A stretch of 64,000 nt of DNA from Actinomycetota bacterium (lineage in GTDB: Bacteria > Actinomycetota > Thermoleophilia > Solirubrobacterales > Solirubrobacteraceae): contig VAYS01000003.1 of the NCBI GenBank assembly GCA_005883215.1, forward strand, positions 51,127 to 115,126, in the 5' to 3' direction. A program made the translations under genes and the position numbers. How positions within the stretch are numbered: position 1 is the first letter of the stretch; every line of letters begins with the position of its first letter. Under the pieces are notes generated by a model. It was not told the DNA's origin and did no database searches. It saw nothing but the letters and a program-made list of their open reading frames with translations. Shown in pieces: positions 51,387-59,330 of the stretch.

Positions 51387-53018
51387 TCACCCCGCCAGGG
51401 CGGGCACCGGCCCGCCCGTTCCCGATCCCTTGGCCTTGCAGGCGACGGGCCCGCTGGGCCTTGTCGCGGTGCCCGGCTCCTGCGGTGGCGCCGAGCTGTT
51501 GACCGTCACCGGGTAGTACTGCACGCCAGGGCCGGTCTCCGAGATCTCGCTGGCGGGCCCGCTTGTCGGGCAGTCGCTCGTCCACACGCGGGTGTCGGCG
51601 AGCGAGGGCTGGTTCATCGGCCCGGTCACGGTGGGGGGGACCGAGCCCTTGACGCGGGCGAAGTTGAAGGCCGTGGTCAGGTCGCCAACCGCCTGGTTGC
51701 GCCAGGTCGAGAGGTTCGGCACGTACACGCCCTGCGCGCTAAAGCGCGAGGCCAGGAACTTCAGCGTCGAGGTGTGGTCGAAGGTGTCGGCGCAGACAAA
51801 CCCCCCGTTGGAGAAGGGGGAGAGAACCAACGTCGGGACGCGGAAGCCCAGGCCGATCGGGCCCATCACGCCCCCGGCGCCGCCGGTCGGTGGGTTGACG
51901 GTCAGCCACTCGCCGGGGGTCCCCGAGGCCGCCGTGGGCGGCGGCACGTGGTCGAAGAAGCCGCCGTTTTCGTCGTAAGTGACGAACAGCGCCGTCTTCT
52001 CCCACACGTCCTGGTTGGCCAGCAACGCGCGGAGTGCGTCGGCGGTGGCCACCTCGCCCCAGGTGACCGGGGTGGGCGGGTGCTCGGACTCGAGCACCGG
52101 CGCCACGATCCAGGAGACCTGGGGGAGGGTTCCGGCCAGCACGTCGGCTTGGAACTGCCCGGGGTAGACGTTGCCGAAGGCGTTGGCGGCCAGTTGGGGA
52201 TCCTGCTGGTAGGCCTTGAAGTAGGGCAGGACGTTGTCCGAGACGGGGCTGAGGTTCTCCGGTGCCTCATAGACCTTCCAGCTCACGCCGGCGGCCTGGA
52301 GGACCTCGGGCATCGTCTTCCAGGTGAACTTGCCGTAGTTCTGCACGCGGTCCGAGACCAGCGTGGAGACGATCGGACCGCCGTTCTGGCCGTCGGGGTC
52401 GATCGAGGCCGACATCGAGTAGCAGCGGTTGGGGTCGGTCGGCCCGACCACCGAGCAGTGGTAGTGGTCGCAGATGGTGAAGGCGTCGGCCAGCGCGTAG
52501 TAGAAGGGCAGATCCGCGCGCGTGTAGTAGCCCATGGTCAGCGGCCCGTTCTGGGGCCCGTTGACGTCGGGCGCCATGTGCACGCTGAGGAACTCATCCA
52601 TCGCGCCGCCGTCCCATGCCGTGTGCTGAACGGTCCACGCGTGGTCGATGTCGTTGGTGCACTCGCCCTGCTGGCTGCGGGAATCGAGATGGAACGGGTA
52701 CAGGTGATCGCCGTCGAAGCCGTTCGGATAGCCGGGTTGGGCGAAAACGGTCAGGCCGCTGCCGTCGGTGAGCGTGAGCGCGCTGGGATCCTGAAAGCCC
52801 GCCACGCCCTTGTAGCTGCCGAAGTAGTGGTCGAAGGAGCGGTTCTCCTGGATCAGGATCACCACGTGCTCGATGTCGCTCAGCTGTCCGCATCGACCCC
52901 CGCTCTGGGCCAGCGCCCGCTCGACGAGGCGGTCAAAGAACAGCGAGGATGCGCCGAGCGCCGCCCCCGAAGCTGCGCCGGCGCGCAGCACCTGGCGACG
53001 TGTGAGCCCTGATGTCAT
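51387..53018 (-). CDS. Tat-exported phosphoesterase (phospholipase C/acid phosphatase family)
   Basis: The 543-residue protein starts with a twin-arginine signal (MTSGLTRRQVLRAGAASG, RR at 7-8; cleavage near 38 after ALAQS). The phosphoesterase family motif ILIQENRSFDHYFGS lies near residue 55, and DHYHCSVVGPTDPNRCYSMSA, TYDENGGFFDHVPPP and FDHTSTLKFLASRF follow, all conserved in PlcA/AcpA-type enzymes. Substrates are phospholipids or phosphomonoesters outside the cell. The ATG has GGGAGGGA upstream; the frame extends 45 residues further without family features. Confidence 0.9.
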   Translation of the reverse strand: MTSGLTRRQVLRAGAASGAALGASSLFFDRLVERALAQSGGRCGQLSDIEHVVILIQENRSFDHYFGSYKGVAGFQDPSALTLTDGSGLTVFAQPGYPNGFDGDHLYPFHLDSRSQQGECTNDIDHAWTVQHTAWDGGAMDEFLSVHMAPDVNGPQNGPLTMGYYTRADLPFYYALADAFTICDHYHCSVVGPTDPNRCYSMSASIDPDGQNGGPIVSTLVSDRVQNYGKFTWKTMPEVLQAAGVSWKVYEAPENLSPVSDNVLPYFKAYQQDPQLAANAFGNVYPGQFQADVLAGTLPQVSWIVAPVLESEHPPTPVTWGEVATADALRALLANQDVWEKTALFVTYDENGGFFDHVPPPTAASGTPGEWLTVNPPTGGAGGVMGPIGLGFRVPTLVLSPFSNGGFVCADTFDHTSTLKFLASRFSAQGVYVPNLSTWRNQAVGDLTTAFNFARVKGSVPPTVTGPMNQPSLADTRVWTSDCPTSGPASEISETGPGVQYYPVTVNSSAPPQEPGTATRPSGPVACKAKGSGTGGPVPALAG

Positions 53019-53160
53019 GCGTCTCCCTCCCGTGAAGTCGCCGGATCCCCAGCCGCGCCCTGTCCACGCGGTGTCAAGGAATGTAAGACAGCCCGAGCCC
53101 CATCTACCCCGCAGGGGCCGATTCCAGCCCCTTTGACCCGGGACCGGTTGCAATCCGGTC

Positions 53161-53526
53161 CTAGCCGCCGGAGCCAGGATCGAGCTTTACGGTCACCGTC
53201 ACGCCGCTCCTCGGGTCGCCTTGCGCGGTGGCGTGGCCCGTTCGCTCCCGGCCCTGGATGCGGATGCGCACGGGGGCCTCGCCACCGCGGAGGTTGCGCC
53301 ACCAGACCTTGCGCTCGGGCCAGCCGACGACGATCCGGACGGTGTCGCCGCGCTGGGTGTATCCCACGGGAAAGGTGTGCTCGCGGCCGGTCTTTCGCCC
53401 GGTGACGGTGATCAGGGCGAGCCTGCGGCTGGCGAGACGGTGGCCGAGCGGGGCTCGGAGCAGCAGCCCCACCAGTGGGTTGGCGGTCCGGTTAAAGACG
53501 GCAAACGGGGTGTGGCCGCTGGGCAT
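53161..53526 (-). CDS. F420/deazaflavin-dependent oxidoreductase-like protein (Ddn family)
   Basis: The 121-residue split-barrel protein has the nitroreductase-family signature LALITVTGRKTGREHTFPVGY followed by WWRNLRGG, which match the Ddn/Rv3547-type deazaflavin-dependent oxidoreductase family. These bind F420H2 and reduce quinones or nitro compounds. With the Fno-like protein at 18047 it suggests an F420-using organism. It is 17 bases downstream of the acyl-CoA dehydrogenase stop on the same strand. Confidence 0.85.
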   Translation of the reverse strand: MPSGHTPFAVFNRTANPLVGLLLRAPLGHRLASRRLALITVTGRKTGREHTFPVGYTQRGDTVRIVVGWPERKVWWRNLRGGEAPVRIRIQGRERTGHATAQGDPRSGVTVTVKLDPGSGG

Positions 53527-53543
53527 CTACCAGCCCCTGGCAG

Positions 53544-54746
53544 TCAGAGGCCCAGCGACTTGCCCAGGATCTCGCGCATGATCTCGTCGGTCCCGCCGCC
53601 GATCGGTCCCAGGCGCGCGTCGCGCGCGGCGCGCTCGATGTCGTACTCGCGCATGTAGCCCGCGCCGCCGTGGATCTGTAGGCACTCGTCCATCACCTCG
53701 AAGGCGGCGCGCTGGGTGGCAAGCTTGGCCATCGTGACCTCGCGCAGGGCGTCTCGCCCGGCGACGAACAGGCGCAGGGCGTGATAGGTGAGGTCGCGCC
53801 CGGCCTCGATGCGGGTGGCCATCTCGGCGAGCTTGTGGCGAATCGCCTGGTGGGAGCCGATCGGTCGCCCGAAGGCGCGCCGCTCGAGCGCGAACTGAAG
53901 CGTGCGGTCAAACGCCCGCTGCATGGCCGCCACCGACCCCAGCGCCATGAGGAGGCGTTCCCATTGGAAATTGGCCATGATCAGGTAAAAGCCGCGGTTC
54001 TCCTCGCCCAGCAGGTTCTCCTCGGGGACGAAGACGTCGGCCAGCGTGATCAGGGCGGTGTCGGAGGCGTGCCAGCCGAGCTTCTCGATCGCCGAGGCCT
54101 CGACCCCCTCGGCCCGCTCGACGATGAGGAAGGAGATCCCCTGGTGGCCGCCCTCGGGGGTGGTCTTGACCGCGCAGACGACGAAGTCGGCGCGCACGCC
54201 GTTGGTGATGAACATCTTTGAGCCGTTGACCACCCACCCGCCCTCGACGCGCCTGGCGTGTGTGCGGATGCTCGCGACGTCAGACCCGGCGTCGGGCTCG
54301 GTGATGCCCAGCGCGGCGATCCTCTCTCCCCGGATGGCCGGAGCCAGGAAGCGCTGCTTCTGGTCCTCGGTCCCGAACTTCCACACCGGCGGCGTGGCGA
54401 TCCCGACGTGGGCGCCGATGCCGGCGGCGACGCCGCCCGACCCGCAGCCCGCCAGCTCCTCGGTGAGCACGGCGTCGTGCAGGTAATCCCCGCCCTGGCC
54501 GCCGTACTCGGTCGGGTACTTGAGCCCCAGGTAGCCGAGCTCGCCCATGCGCAGGAAGACGTCGTTGGGGAACCAGTGCGCCTCCTCCCAGTCGCGTGCG
54601 TGCGGCGCGAGCTCGCTGGCCACGAAGCGGCGCAGATGCCCGCGCAGCTCCTGATGCTCCTCGGTGAAGGGCGGGATCAGCCGGCGCTCGCCGGGCTGGG
54701 CGCCCAGCCCCTCGAGCGCCCGCCGAGCGGTCGAGATCACGCTCAC
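53544..54746 (-). CDS. Acyl-CoA dehydrogenase
   Basis: The 400-residue flavoprotein has the ACAD signature regions: the FAD/substrate loop ALGITEPDAGSDVASIRTHA, GSKMFITNG, QAIRHKLAEMATRIEAGR (acyl-tail pocket) and CLQIHGGAGYMREYDIER. The catalytic glutamate expected in the GTDEI region is present (GGGTDEIMREILGKSLGL). Chain-length specificity is unknown. GTG start. The 3' neighbour on the same strand is the Ddn-like gene. Confidence 0.93.
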   Translation of the reverse strand: MSVISTARRALEGLGAQPGERRLIPPFTEEHQELRGHLRRFVASELAPHARDWEEAHWFPNDVFLRMGELGYLGLKYPTEYGGQGGDYLHDAVLTEELAGCGSGGVAAGIGAHVGIATPPVWKFGTEDQKQRFLAPAIRGERIAALGITEPDAGSDVASIRTHARRVEGGWVVNGSKMFITNGVRADFVVCAVKTTPEGGHQGISFLIVERAEGVEASAIEKLGWHASDTALITLADVFVPEENLLGEENRGFYLIMANFQWERLLMALGSVAAMQRAFDRTLQFALERRAFGRPIGSHQAIRHKLAEMATRIEAGRDLTYHALRLFVAGRDALREVTMAKLATQRAAFEVMDECLQIHGGAGYMREYDIERAARDARLGPIGGGTDEIMREILGKSLGL

Positions 54747-54825
54747 GCGGACACCCTAGGCGCGCCGCCGGCGCGGGTGTAGGGTCGCCACGACGGTAAA
54801 GCATCCGACGCGAAGGGAACCGAAC

Positions 54826-55023
54826 ATGGACCGCAAGTACATCGACTGCCGCGAGATGCCCAGCGAGAACAACTGCGATCTGGCGATGGCCGGAAGCGAG
54901 GAGCACCTCGTCGAGGCGGCCGCGATCCACGCGGTGACCGCCCACAAGCACGAGGACACGCCCGAGCTGCGCGAGCAGATCCGCGGGGCGATGAAGGACG
55001 AGGTCCCGGGCGCGATCGCCTGA
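54826..55023 (+). CDS. DUF1059 family small protein
   Basis: The 65-residue protein contains the DUF1059 pattern: YIDCREMPSENNCDLAMAGS...EEHLVEAAAIHAVTAHKHEDTPELREQIR. The two cysteines (C8, C17) are family-conserved. Function is unknown. It sits alone between two acyl-CoA dehydrogenase genes and reads opposite to them; GGGAAC lies before the ATG. Confidence 0.85.
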   Translation: MDRKYIDCREMPSENNCDLAMAGSEEHLVEAAAIHAVTAHKHEDTPELREQIRGAMKDEVPGAIA

Positions 55024-55089
55024 TCCCGGTCCGCCCGGTCAACGGACCTCCGCCGACCGGGGAAGGCAAGCGCCGGGCCACCGCGGGCC

Positions 55090-56307
55090 CTAGAGCCCGT
55101 AGGAGCGCCCGATGACGTCGAGCATGATCTCGTCTGTGCCCGCGCCGATGCGATTGAGGCGCATGTCGCGCCACACGCGCTCGACGCCGTACTCCTTCAT
55201 GTAGCCCGCGCCGCCGTGGATCTGGATGCACTCGTCGGCGACCTCGACGGCCACCCGTGCGGCGTGGAGCTTGGCCATCGAGATCTCGCGCACCGGGTAT
55301 TCGCCGTTCTGAAAGCGCCAGGCGGTGGTGTAGACCATCTGGCGGGCCGACTCGATCTTGGTCGCCATCTCGGCGAACTTGTGCCGGATGACCTGGAACC
55401 TGCCGATCTGGCGACCGAACGCGGTGCGCTCTTTGGCGTACTCCAGCGTGCGGTCAAAGCAGCGCTGGGCGCCGGCGACGCAGCCCGCGGCGCCGATCAG
55501 CCGCTCGCCCTGGAGCTCCCACATGATGTGGTAGAAGCCCTTGCCCACCTGGCCCAGCACGGCCGACTCGGGGACGCGCACGTCCTGGAAGGCCAGCAGG
55601 GCGGTGTCCGACGCGTGCATGCCGAGCTTGACGAGCTTCTTCTCCCGGATCACCCCCGGCAGGTCCATGGGGACCAGGAACAGCGTGAAGCCGTCGTAGC
55701 CGGCGTCGGGGTCGGTCTTGGTGACCAGCACGATCACGTCGGCGCGATGGCCGTTGGTGATGTAGGTCTTTGACCCGTTGATCACGTACTCGCCGTTCTC
55801 GCGCACGGCCCGGGTCTTGATCCCGGCCACGTCCGAGCCGGCGTCGGGCTCGGTGATCCCCAGGCACAGGATCTTCTCGCCCCTGATCGCCGGCACCACC
55901 CACTCCTGCTTTTGCTCCTCGGTCCCGAAGGCCAGGATCGGTGGCATCGCCATGTCGGTGTGCACCGCGAGGCCCATGGCCAGGCCGCCGGAGTTGGCGT
56001 GGACGATCTCCTCCGCCAGCACCAGCGAGCTGTAGTAGTCCCCGCCCTGCCCGCCGTACTCCTCGGGCTTGTCCAGGCCCAGGAAGCCCAGTTCGCCCAT
56101 GCGGGCAAACACCCAGTCGGGAAACGTCGTCTCCTCCCACTCCTCGGAGTGGGGAGCGAGCTCCTTCTGGGCGAACTTGCGGATCGACTCGCGCAGCTGC
56201 TCGTGCTCGTCGGTGAAGATGAAGCTGTGGCGCTTGGCGCCGAAGTCGGGCTTGAGAACGTCCGCGGTGGCGCCGGCGTCGGCCGGCGCGCTGACTGGGC
56301 TAGACAT
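55090..56307 (-). CDS. Acyl-CoA dehydrogenase
   Basis: The 405-residue ACAD is related to, but not a duplicate of, the enzyme at 53544-54746. Regions LGITEPDAGSDVAGIKTRA, GSKTYITNGHRADV, FQVIRHKFAEMATKIESARQM and CIQIHGGAGYMKEYGVERV are present; the C-terminal GAGTDEIMLDVIGRSYGL carries the base-region glutamate. It is divergent from the enoyl-CoA hydratase gene across a 191-base region with a strong dyad, so both may be coordinately controlled. Confidence 0.94.
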   Translation of the reverse strand: MSSPVSAPADAGATADVLKPDFGAKRHSFIFTDEHEQLRESIRKFAQKELAPHSEEWEETTFPDWVFARMGELGFLGLDKPEEYGGQGGDYYSSLVLAEEIVHANSGGLAMGLAVHTDMAMPPILAFGTEEQKQEWVVPAIRGEKILCLGITEPDAGSDVAGIKTRAVRENGEYVINGSKTYITNGHRADVIVLVTKTDPDAGYDGFTLFLVPMDLPGVIREKKLVKLGMHASDTALLAFQDVRVPESAVLGQVGKGFYHIMWELQGERLIGAAGCVAGAQRCFDRTLEYAKERTAFGRQIGRFQVIRHKFAEMATKIESARQMVYTTAWRFQNGEYPVREISMAKLHAARVAVEVADECIQIHGGAGYMKEYGVERVWRDMRLNRIGAGTDEIMLDVIGRSYGL

Positions 56308-56410
56308 CGGTTGGGTGGCTCCCTTGGCGGTGGGGCGGACGCGAGCTGGCGCCCGCCGCGGGCGGCGGTGGACGCCGTGGACGCTAACGCACGCCCGCCC
56401 AAAAGTAAAA

Positions 56411-56432
56411 TGTAGGACTTCCTACTTTCCGC
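56411..56432. promoter_or_regulatory. Candidate operator, copy A (GTAGGACTTC-type dyad)
   Basis: GTAGGA-CT-TCCTAC forms a six-base-arm inverted repeat around a two-base centre at 56412-56425, with AA/TT just outside each arm. It lies between divergent acyl-CoA dehydrogenase and enoyl-CoA hydratase genes. In the leftward direction a TACTTT box follows. The same sequence occurs at 59255-59276 (18 of 22 bases identical), so it is probably a regulator-binding site shared by two transcription units. Confidence 0.65.
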
Positions 56433-56498
56433 AATGCGGGGCTCCGACCCCAGTCTGCCGGCCGCTGGCGCCGCGGCATTTCTGACAACCTGCCCGCC

Positions 56499-57281
56499 GT
56501 GCCCGAGCCGGTGCTCTACGCGGTTGGCGACGACGGCGTGGCGACGATCACGCTCAACGACCCCGAGACGCGCAACGCGCTCTCGGACGCGCTCTTGGGC
56601 GGGCTGATCGCGGCTCTGGAGCGCGCCCGCGACGACCACGGCGTGCGCTGCGTCGTGCTCACCTCCTCGCACGAGCGGGTCTTCTCCTCGGGCGCCAACC
56701 TGGGCGGGTTCTCCGCCGAGGTGCCGTTGGTGCACAAGCACTTTGGCTCGGGCCACTTCCCCCGCCTGTTCCGGCTGATCGGCGAGCTGGGCAAGCCCAC
56801 CCTGTGTGCCGCCAATGGGCACGTGCTCGCCGGCGCCCTGGGCCTGGCCCTGGCGTGCGACCTGATCATCGCGCGCGAGGACGCCGGCTTCGGGACGCCC
56901 GAGATCAACGTCGGGGCGTTCCCGTTCATGATCATGGCCCTGGTCTATCGCAACGTCCCGCGCAAGAAGACCAACGAGCTGCTACTGCTCGGCGAGCGCC
57001 TCAGCGCCCAGCAGGCGCTGGAGGCGGGGATCGTCAACCGGGTGGTCGCGGCCGAGGAGTTTGACGCGGCGGTAGCCGACTGGGCAGGCAAGCTGGCCTC
57101 CAAGTCGCCCGTGCTCATGCGGCTGGGCAAGGACGCCATGTTCCGCCAGCAGGACATGGCCTTTGCCGACGCGCTGGAGTTCCTGCACGCCCAGCTGACC
57201 ATCGCCCTGTCCACCGAGGACATCGTGGAGGGCGTCAGCGCCTTCTTTGAGAAGCGCGAGCCGCGCTGGAAGGGCCGCTAG
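56499..57281 (+). CDS. Enoyl-CoA hydratase/isomerase family protein
   Basis: The 260-residue crotonase shows VATITLNDPETRNALSDALL, VFSSGANLGGF (oxyanion hole, first NH), NGHVLAGALGLALACDLIIARE (second NH) and the catalytic acid regions EDAGFGTPEINVGAFPFM. The C-terminal helix AFFEKREPRW is typical. It hydrates trans-2-enoyl-CoA or a related substrate in beta-oxidation. GTG start. It is downstream of the GTAGGACTTC-type site and divergent from the acyl-CoA dehydrogenase. Confidence 0.92.
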   Translation: MPEPVLYAVGDDGVATITLNDPETRNALSDALLGGLIAALERARDDHGVRCVVLTSSHERVFSSGANLGGFSAEVPLVHKHFGSGHFPRLFRLIGELGKPTLCAANGHVLAGALGLALACDLIIAREDAGFGTPEINVGAFPFMIMALVYRNVPRKKTNELLLLGERLSAQQALEAGIVNRVVAAEEFDAAVADWAGKLASKSPVLMRLGKDAMFRQQDMAFADALEFLHAQLTIALSTEDIVEGVSAFFEKREPRWKGR

Positions 57282-57290
57282 ACGTACCCA

Positions 57291-57328
57291 AATTCGGGCC
57301 CTGACCGCCACTTCCGGGGTCCCTAATT
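57291..57328 (+). terminator. Possible hairpin terminator
   Basis: AATTcGGGcCC ... GGgTCCCtAATT forms an imperfect stem (nine of eleven pairs) ten bases after the enoyl-CoA hydratase stop, before the secreted-protein gene. There is no long T-run, only a short TTTT further downstream. Confidence 0.35.
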
Positions 57329-57432
57329 CTGGCTAATGCTTTTCGGCCTTCGTGCCGATCAAGGGGATGCCGCCTTCGGTTGGGCCTGCCCTGGGCGGCC
57401 AACGGCAAGCGACCGTGGTCCAAGGAGCTCGG

Positions 57433-59145
57433 ATGCGTCTCAGGAAGGGATTCCTCGTCAGGACGGCGCTGCTCGGCGCCCTGCTGGCCGGCACCGTGCT
57501 GGCCGCTGTACCCGCCGCGGCCCCGGCCGCCGCTTTTGGCTGCGACGCCAGCGCATTTCGGGGCACGGTGCTCGGCGCACCCTCGATCGAGCCGATCACC
57601 GCCAACCGCGGATCGGCGGTCTGTCAGAACGCCCAGGCCAACCTGTCCACCGCGGGCCTGACCCTGCCCGCACCCCTGTCGGCCGACGCGGCCGCGGCCC
57701 AGACGGTGATCACCGACACCCACAACGCCGGCTCGGCCGGCGGCGTCGCCAACCTGGCGGTCAATCTTTCCAAGCTTCCCCTGGCGCTCCCGGTTCCGAG
57801 CGTGCCCGTACCCTCGAGCCTGGGCTCGATCCCGGTATCGGTCGATCCGACCAGCCTGCTCGGCAAGGCCCTCGCCCAGCAGTGCCTGGTGAGCCTTGTC
57901 ACCTGCAGCACCTCGGGCACCGTCACCAATGCACTACCCCAGGTGCAGGCGCTGGTCAACGGGCTGATCAACACCAAGCTGCCCAACGTCGACCTGCTGC
58001 GCCTGCAGGCGGCCCAGTCCTACGCCACCGCCGCCTGCCAGGGCGCCACGCCCAAGCTGGCGGGCAGCTCGACGGTCACCGGGCTTAGCCTGCTCGGCCA
58101 GAACATCACGCTCCCCACCACCACGGTTACCAACGCCCTGCAGCTGCTCAACGGGCAGACGATCAACCTCTCGGGGATCAACGCCGGCGGGCTCAGCCTC
58201 TCCTCGCTCGGCCTGCCCGCGGGCTGGAGCACGGCGCTGTCGTTCGGCGACGTGACCGTTCCTCTGGTCGGCACCATCAACGTCGGTCAGGCCCTGCAGG
58301 CGACGATCGTCAACGCGATCCAGCAGGCGCTCAACGGGCTGTCGGTCTCGGTCCCGGGCACGGTGGGCAGCGTCACCATCACCCCGGCCCAGCAGACCAA
58401 CACCGGCGACACGCTGTCCCAGGACGCCCTGCGCGTCCAGATCTCGGCACTGGGCCAGACGTTGGTCGACCTGGTCATCGGTGAGGCCCGCATCGCCCAG
58501 AAGGCCGTTGACTGCGCGCTGCCGGCCACCAAGCCGGGCACCGCACCCACCCCCGCGGCGGTCGCGCTGCAGTGCACCACGCGCAAGCTGACGCTGATCG
58601 ACGTGCTCGAGCGCGGCGACCACGTCGACCTGGTGGGCGGTGCCGATCGCAGCCTGGTCGGCAAGCGGGTGAGCATCTTCTTCACCGGCACCAGCAGCAA
58701 GGTGGCCACGGCGGTGGTCAAGCCCGACGGGTCCTTCCGCACCACCGCGCCGCTGCCGCCCGAGAGCCTGCGCCACACCAACCTCGCGCGCTATCAGGCC
58801 CGCATGGGCAAGGACCGCTCGCTCAACCTCAAGCTCGAGCGGCGCCTGATCGTCGACTCGATGAGCGCGAGCGGCGGCAGCGTCACGATCCGCGGGCGGG
58901 TGATCCAGCCGTTGACCCGGCCGCCCTCGGCGATCCTGATCCAGCGGCGCGTGTCGTGCACCAAGGACGTCACGGTGGCCCGCGTGCGGCCGCGGAGAAA
59001 CGGCCACTGGGTGGCCGTGGTCAAGGCCCCGCCCGGCCAGCAGGCCGCGGTCTACCGGGCCGCCACCAAGGTGCTGCACACGCTCACCACGCCGGTCGTC
59101 GACCCGACGTTCACCCTGCCGCGCGTGGTCGACCTGCGGCACTAG
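57433..59145 (+). CDS. Sec-exported protein of unknown function
   Basis: The 570-residue product starts MRLRKGFLVRTALLGALLAG, a Sec signal, with a likely cleavage after AAPAAA. The mature part is Thr/Ser/Leu/Ala-rich with repetitive 'TLP-x-x-x-VTNALQLLNGQTI' style segments up to about residue 330, then a beta-sandwich-like C-terminal half (SVTIRGRVIQPLT, WVAVVKAPPGQQAAVYRA). Four cysteines (FGCD, CQN, C-L-V-S-L-V-T-C) could form disulfides. AAGGAG precedes the ATG. It probably sits at the cell surface or outside. I do not recognise the family. Confidence 0.7.
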   Translation: MRLRKGFLVRTALLGALLAGTVLAAVPAAAPAAAFGCDASAFRGTVLGAPSIEPITANRGSAVCQNAQANLSTAGLTLPAPLSADAAAAQTVITDTHNAGSAGGVANLAVNLSKLPLALPVPSVPVPSSLGSIPVSVDPTSLLGKALAQQCLVSLVTCSTSGTVTNALPQVQALVNGLINTKLPNVDLLRLQAAQSYATAACQGATPKLAGSSTVTGLSLLGQNITLPTTTVTNALQLLNGQTINLSGINAGGLSLSSLGLPAGWSTALSFGDVTVPLVGTINVGQALQATIVNAIQQALNGLSVSVPGTVGSVTITPAQQTNTGDTLSQDALRVQISALGQTLVDLVIGEARIAQKAVDCALPATKPGTAPTPAAVALQCTTRKLTLIDVLERGDHVDLVGGADRSLVGKRVSIFFTGTSSKVATAVVKPDGSFRTTAPLPPESLRHTNLARYQARMGKDRSLNLKLERRLIVDSMSASGGSVTIRGRVIQPLTRPPSAILIQRRVSCTKDVTVARVRPRRNGHWVAVVKAPPGQQAAVYRAATKVLHTLTTPVVDPTFTLPRVVDLRH

Positions 59146-59205
59146 CGGGAAAGCTCCCGGACCCGGCGCTGCCGCGGCGCCGGCTCCGGAGCGTTTCGCC
59201 GGGGC

Positions 59206-59237
59206 CCCGCGCCCGCCGACTTGACGGCGGGCGCGGG
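59206..59237 (+). terminator. Strong hairpin, probable terminator of the secreted-protein gene
   Basis: A perfect 13-base stem CCCGCGCCCGCCG / CGGCGGGCGCGGG encloses loop ACTTGA, 61 bases after the stop. A second, weaker hairpin (CCGGCGC-TGCCGCG-GCGCCGG) precedes it at 59163-59183. It separates the secreted-protein gene from the carboxylase operon. Confidence 0.6.
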
Positions 59238-59254
59238 CACGTGGCAGAGTGGGG

Positions 59255-59276
59255 AGTAGGACTTCTCACTTCCCGC
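59255..59276. promoter_or_regulatory. Candidate operator, copy B (GTAGGACTTC-type dyad)
   Basis: GTAGGACTTCTCACTTCCCG aligns without gaps to copy A at 56411-56432 (18 of 22 positions). The site lies 55 bases before the carboxylase start, matching the position of copy A relative to the enoyl-CoA hydratase (67 bases). The inner dyad is less perfect here (GTAGGA/TCTCAC). Confidence 0.6.
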
Positions 59277-59330
59277 CCGCGCGGCTGAACGCGCCCCGGC
59301 GGTGGGAGGGGTCCGGCCCCGCTGCTGCGC

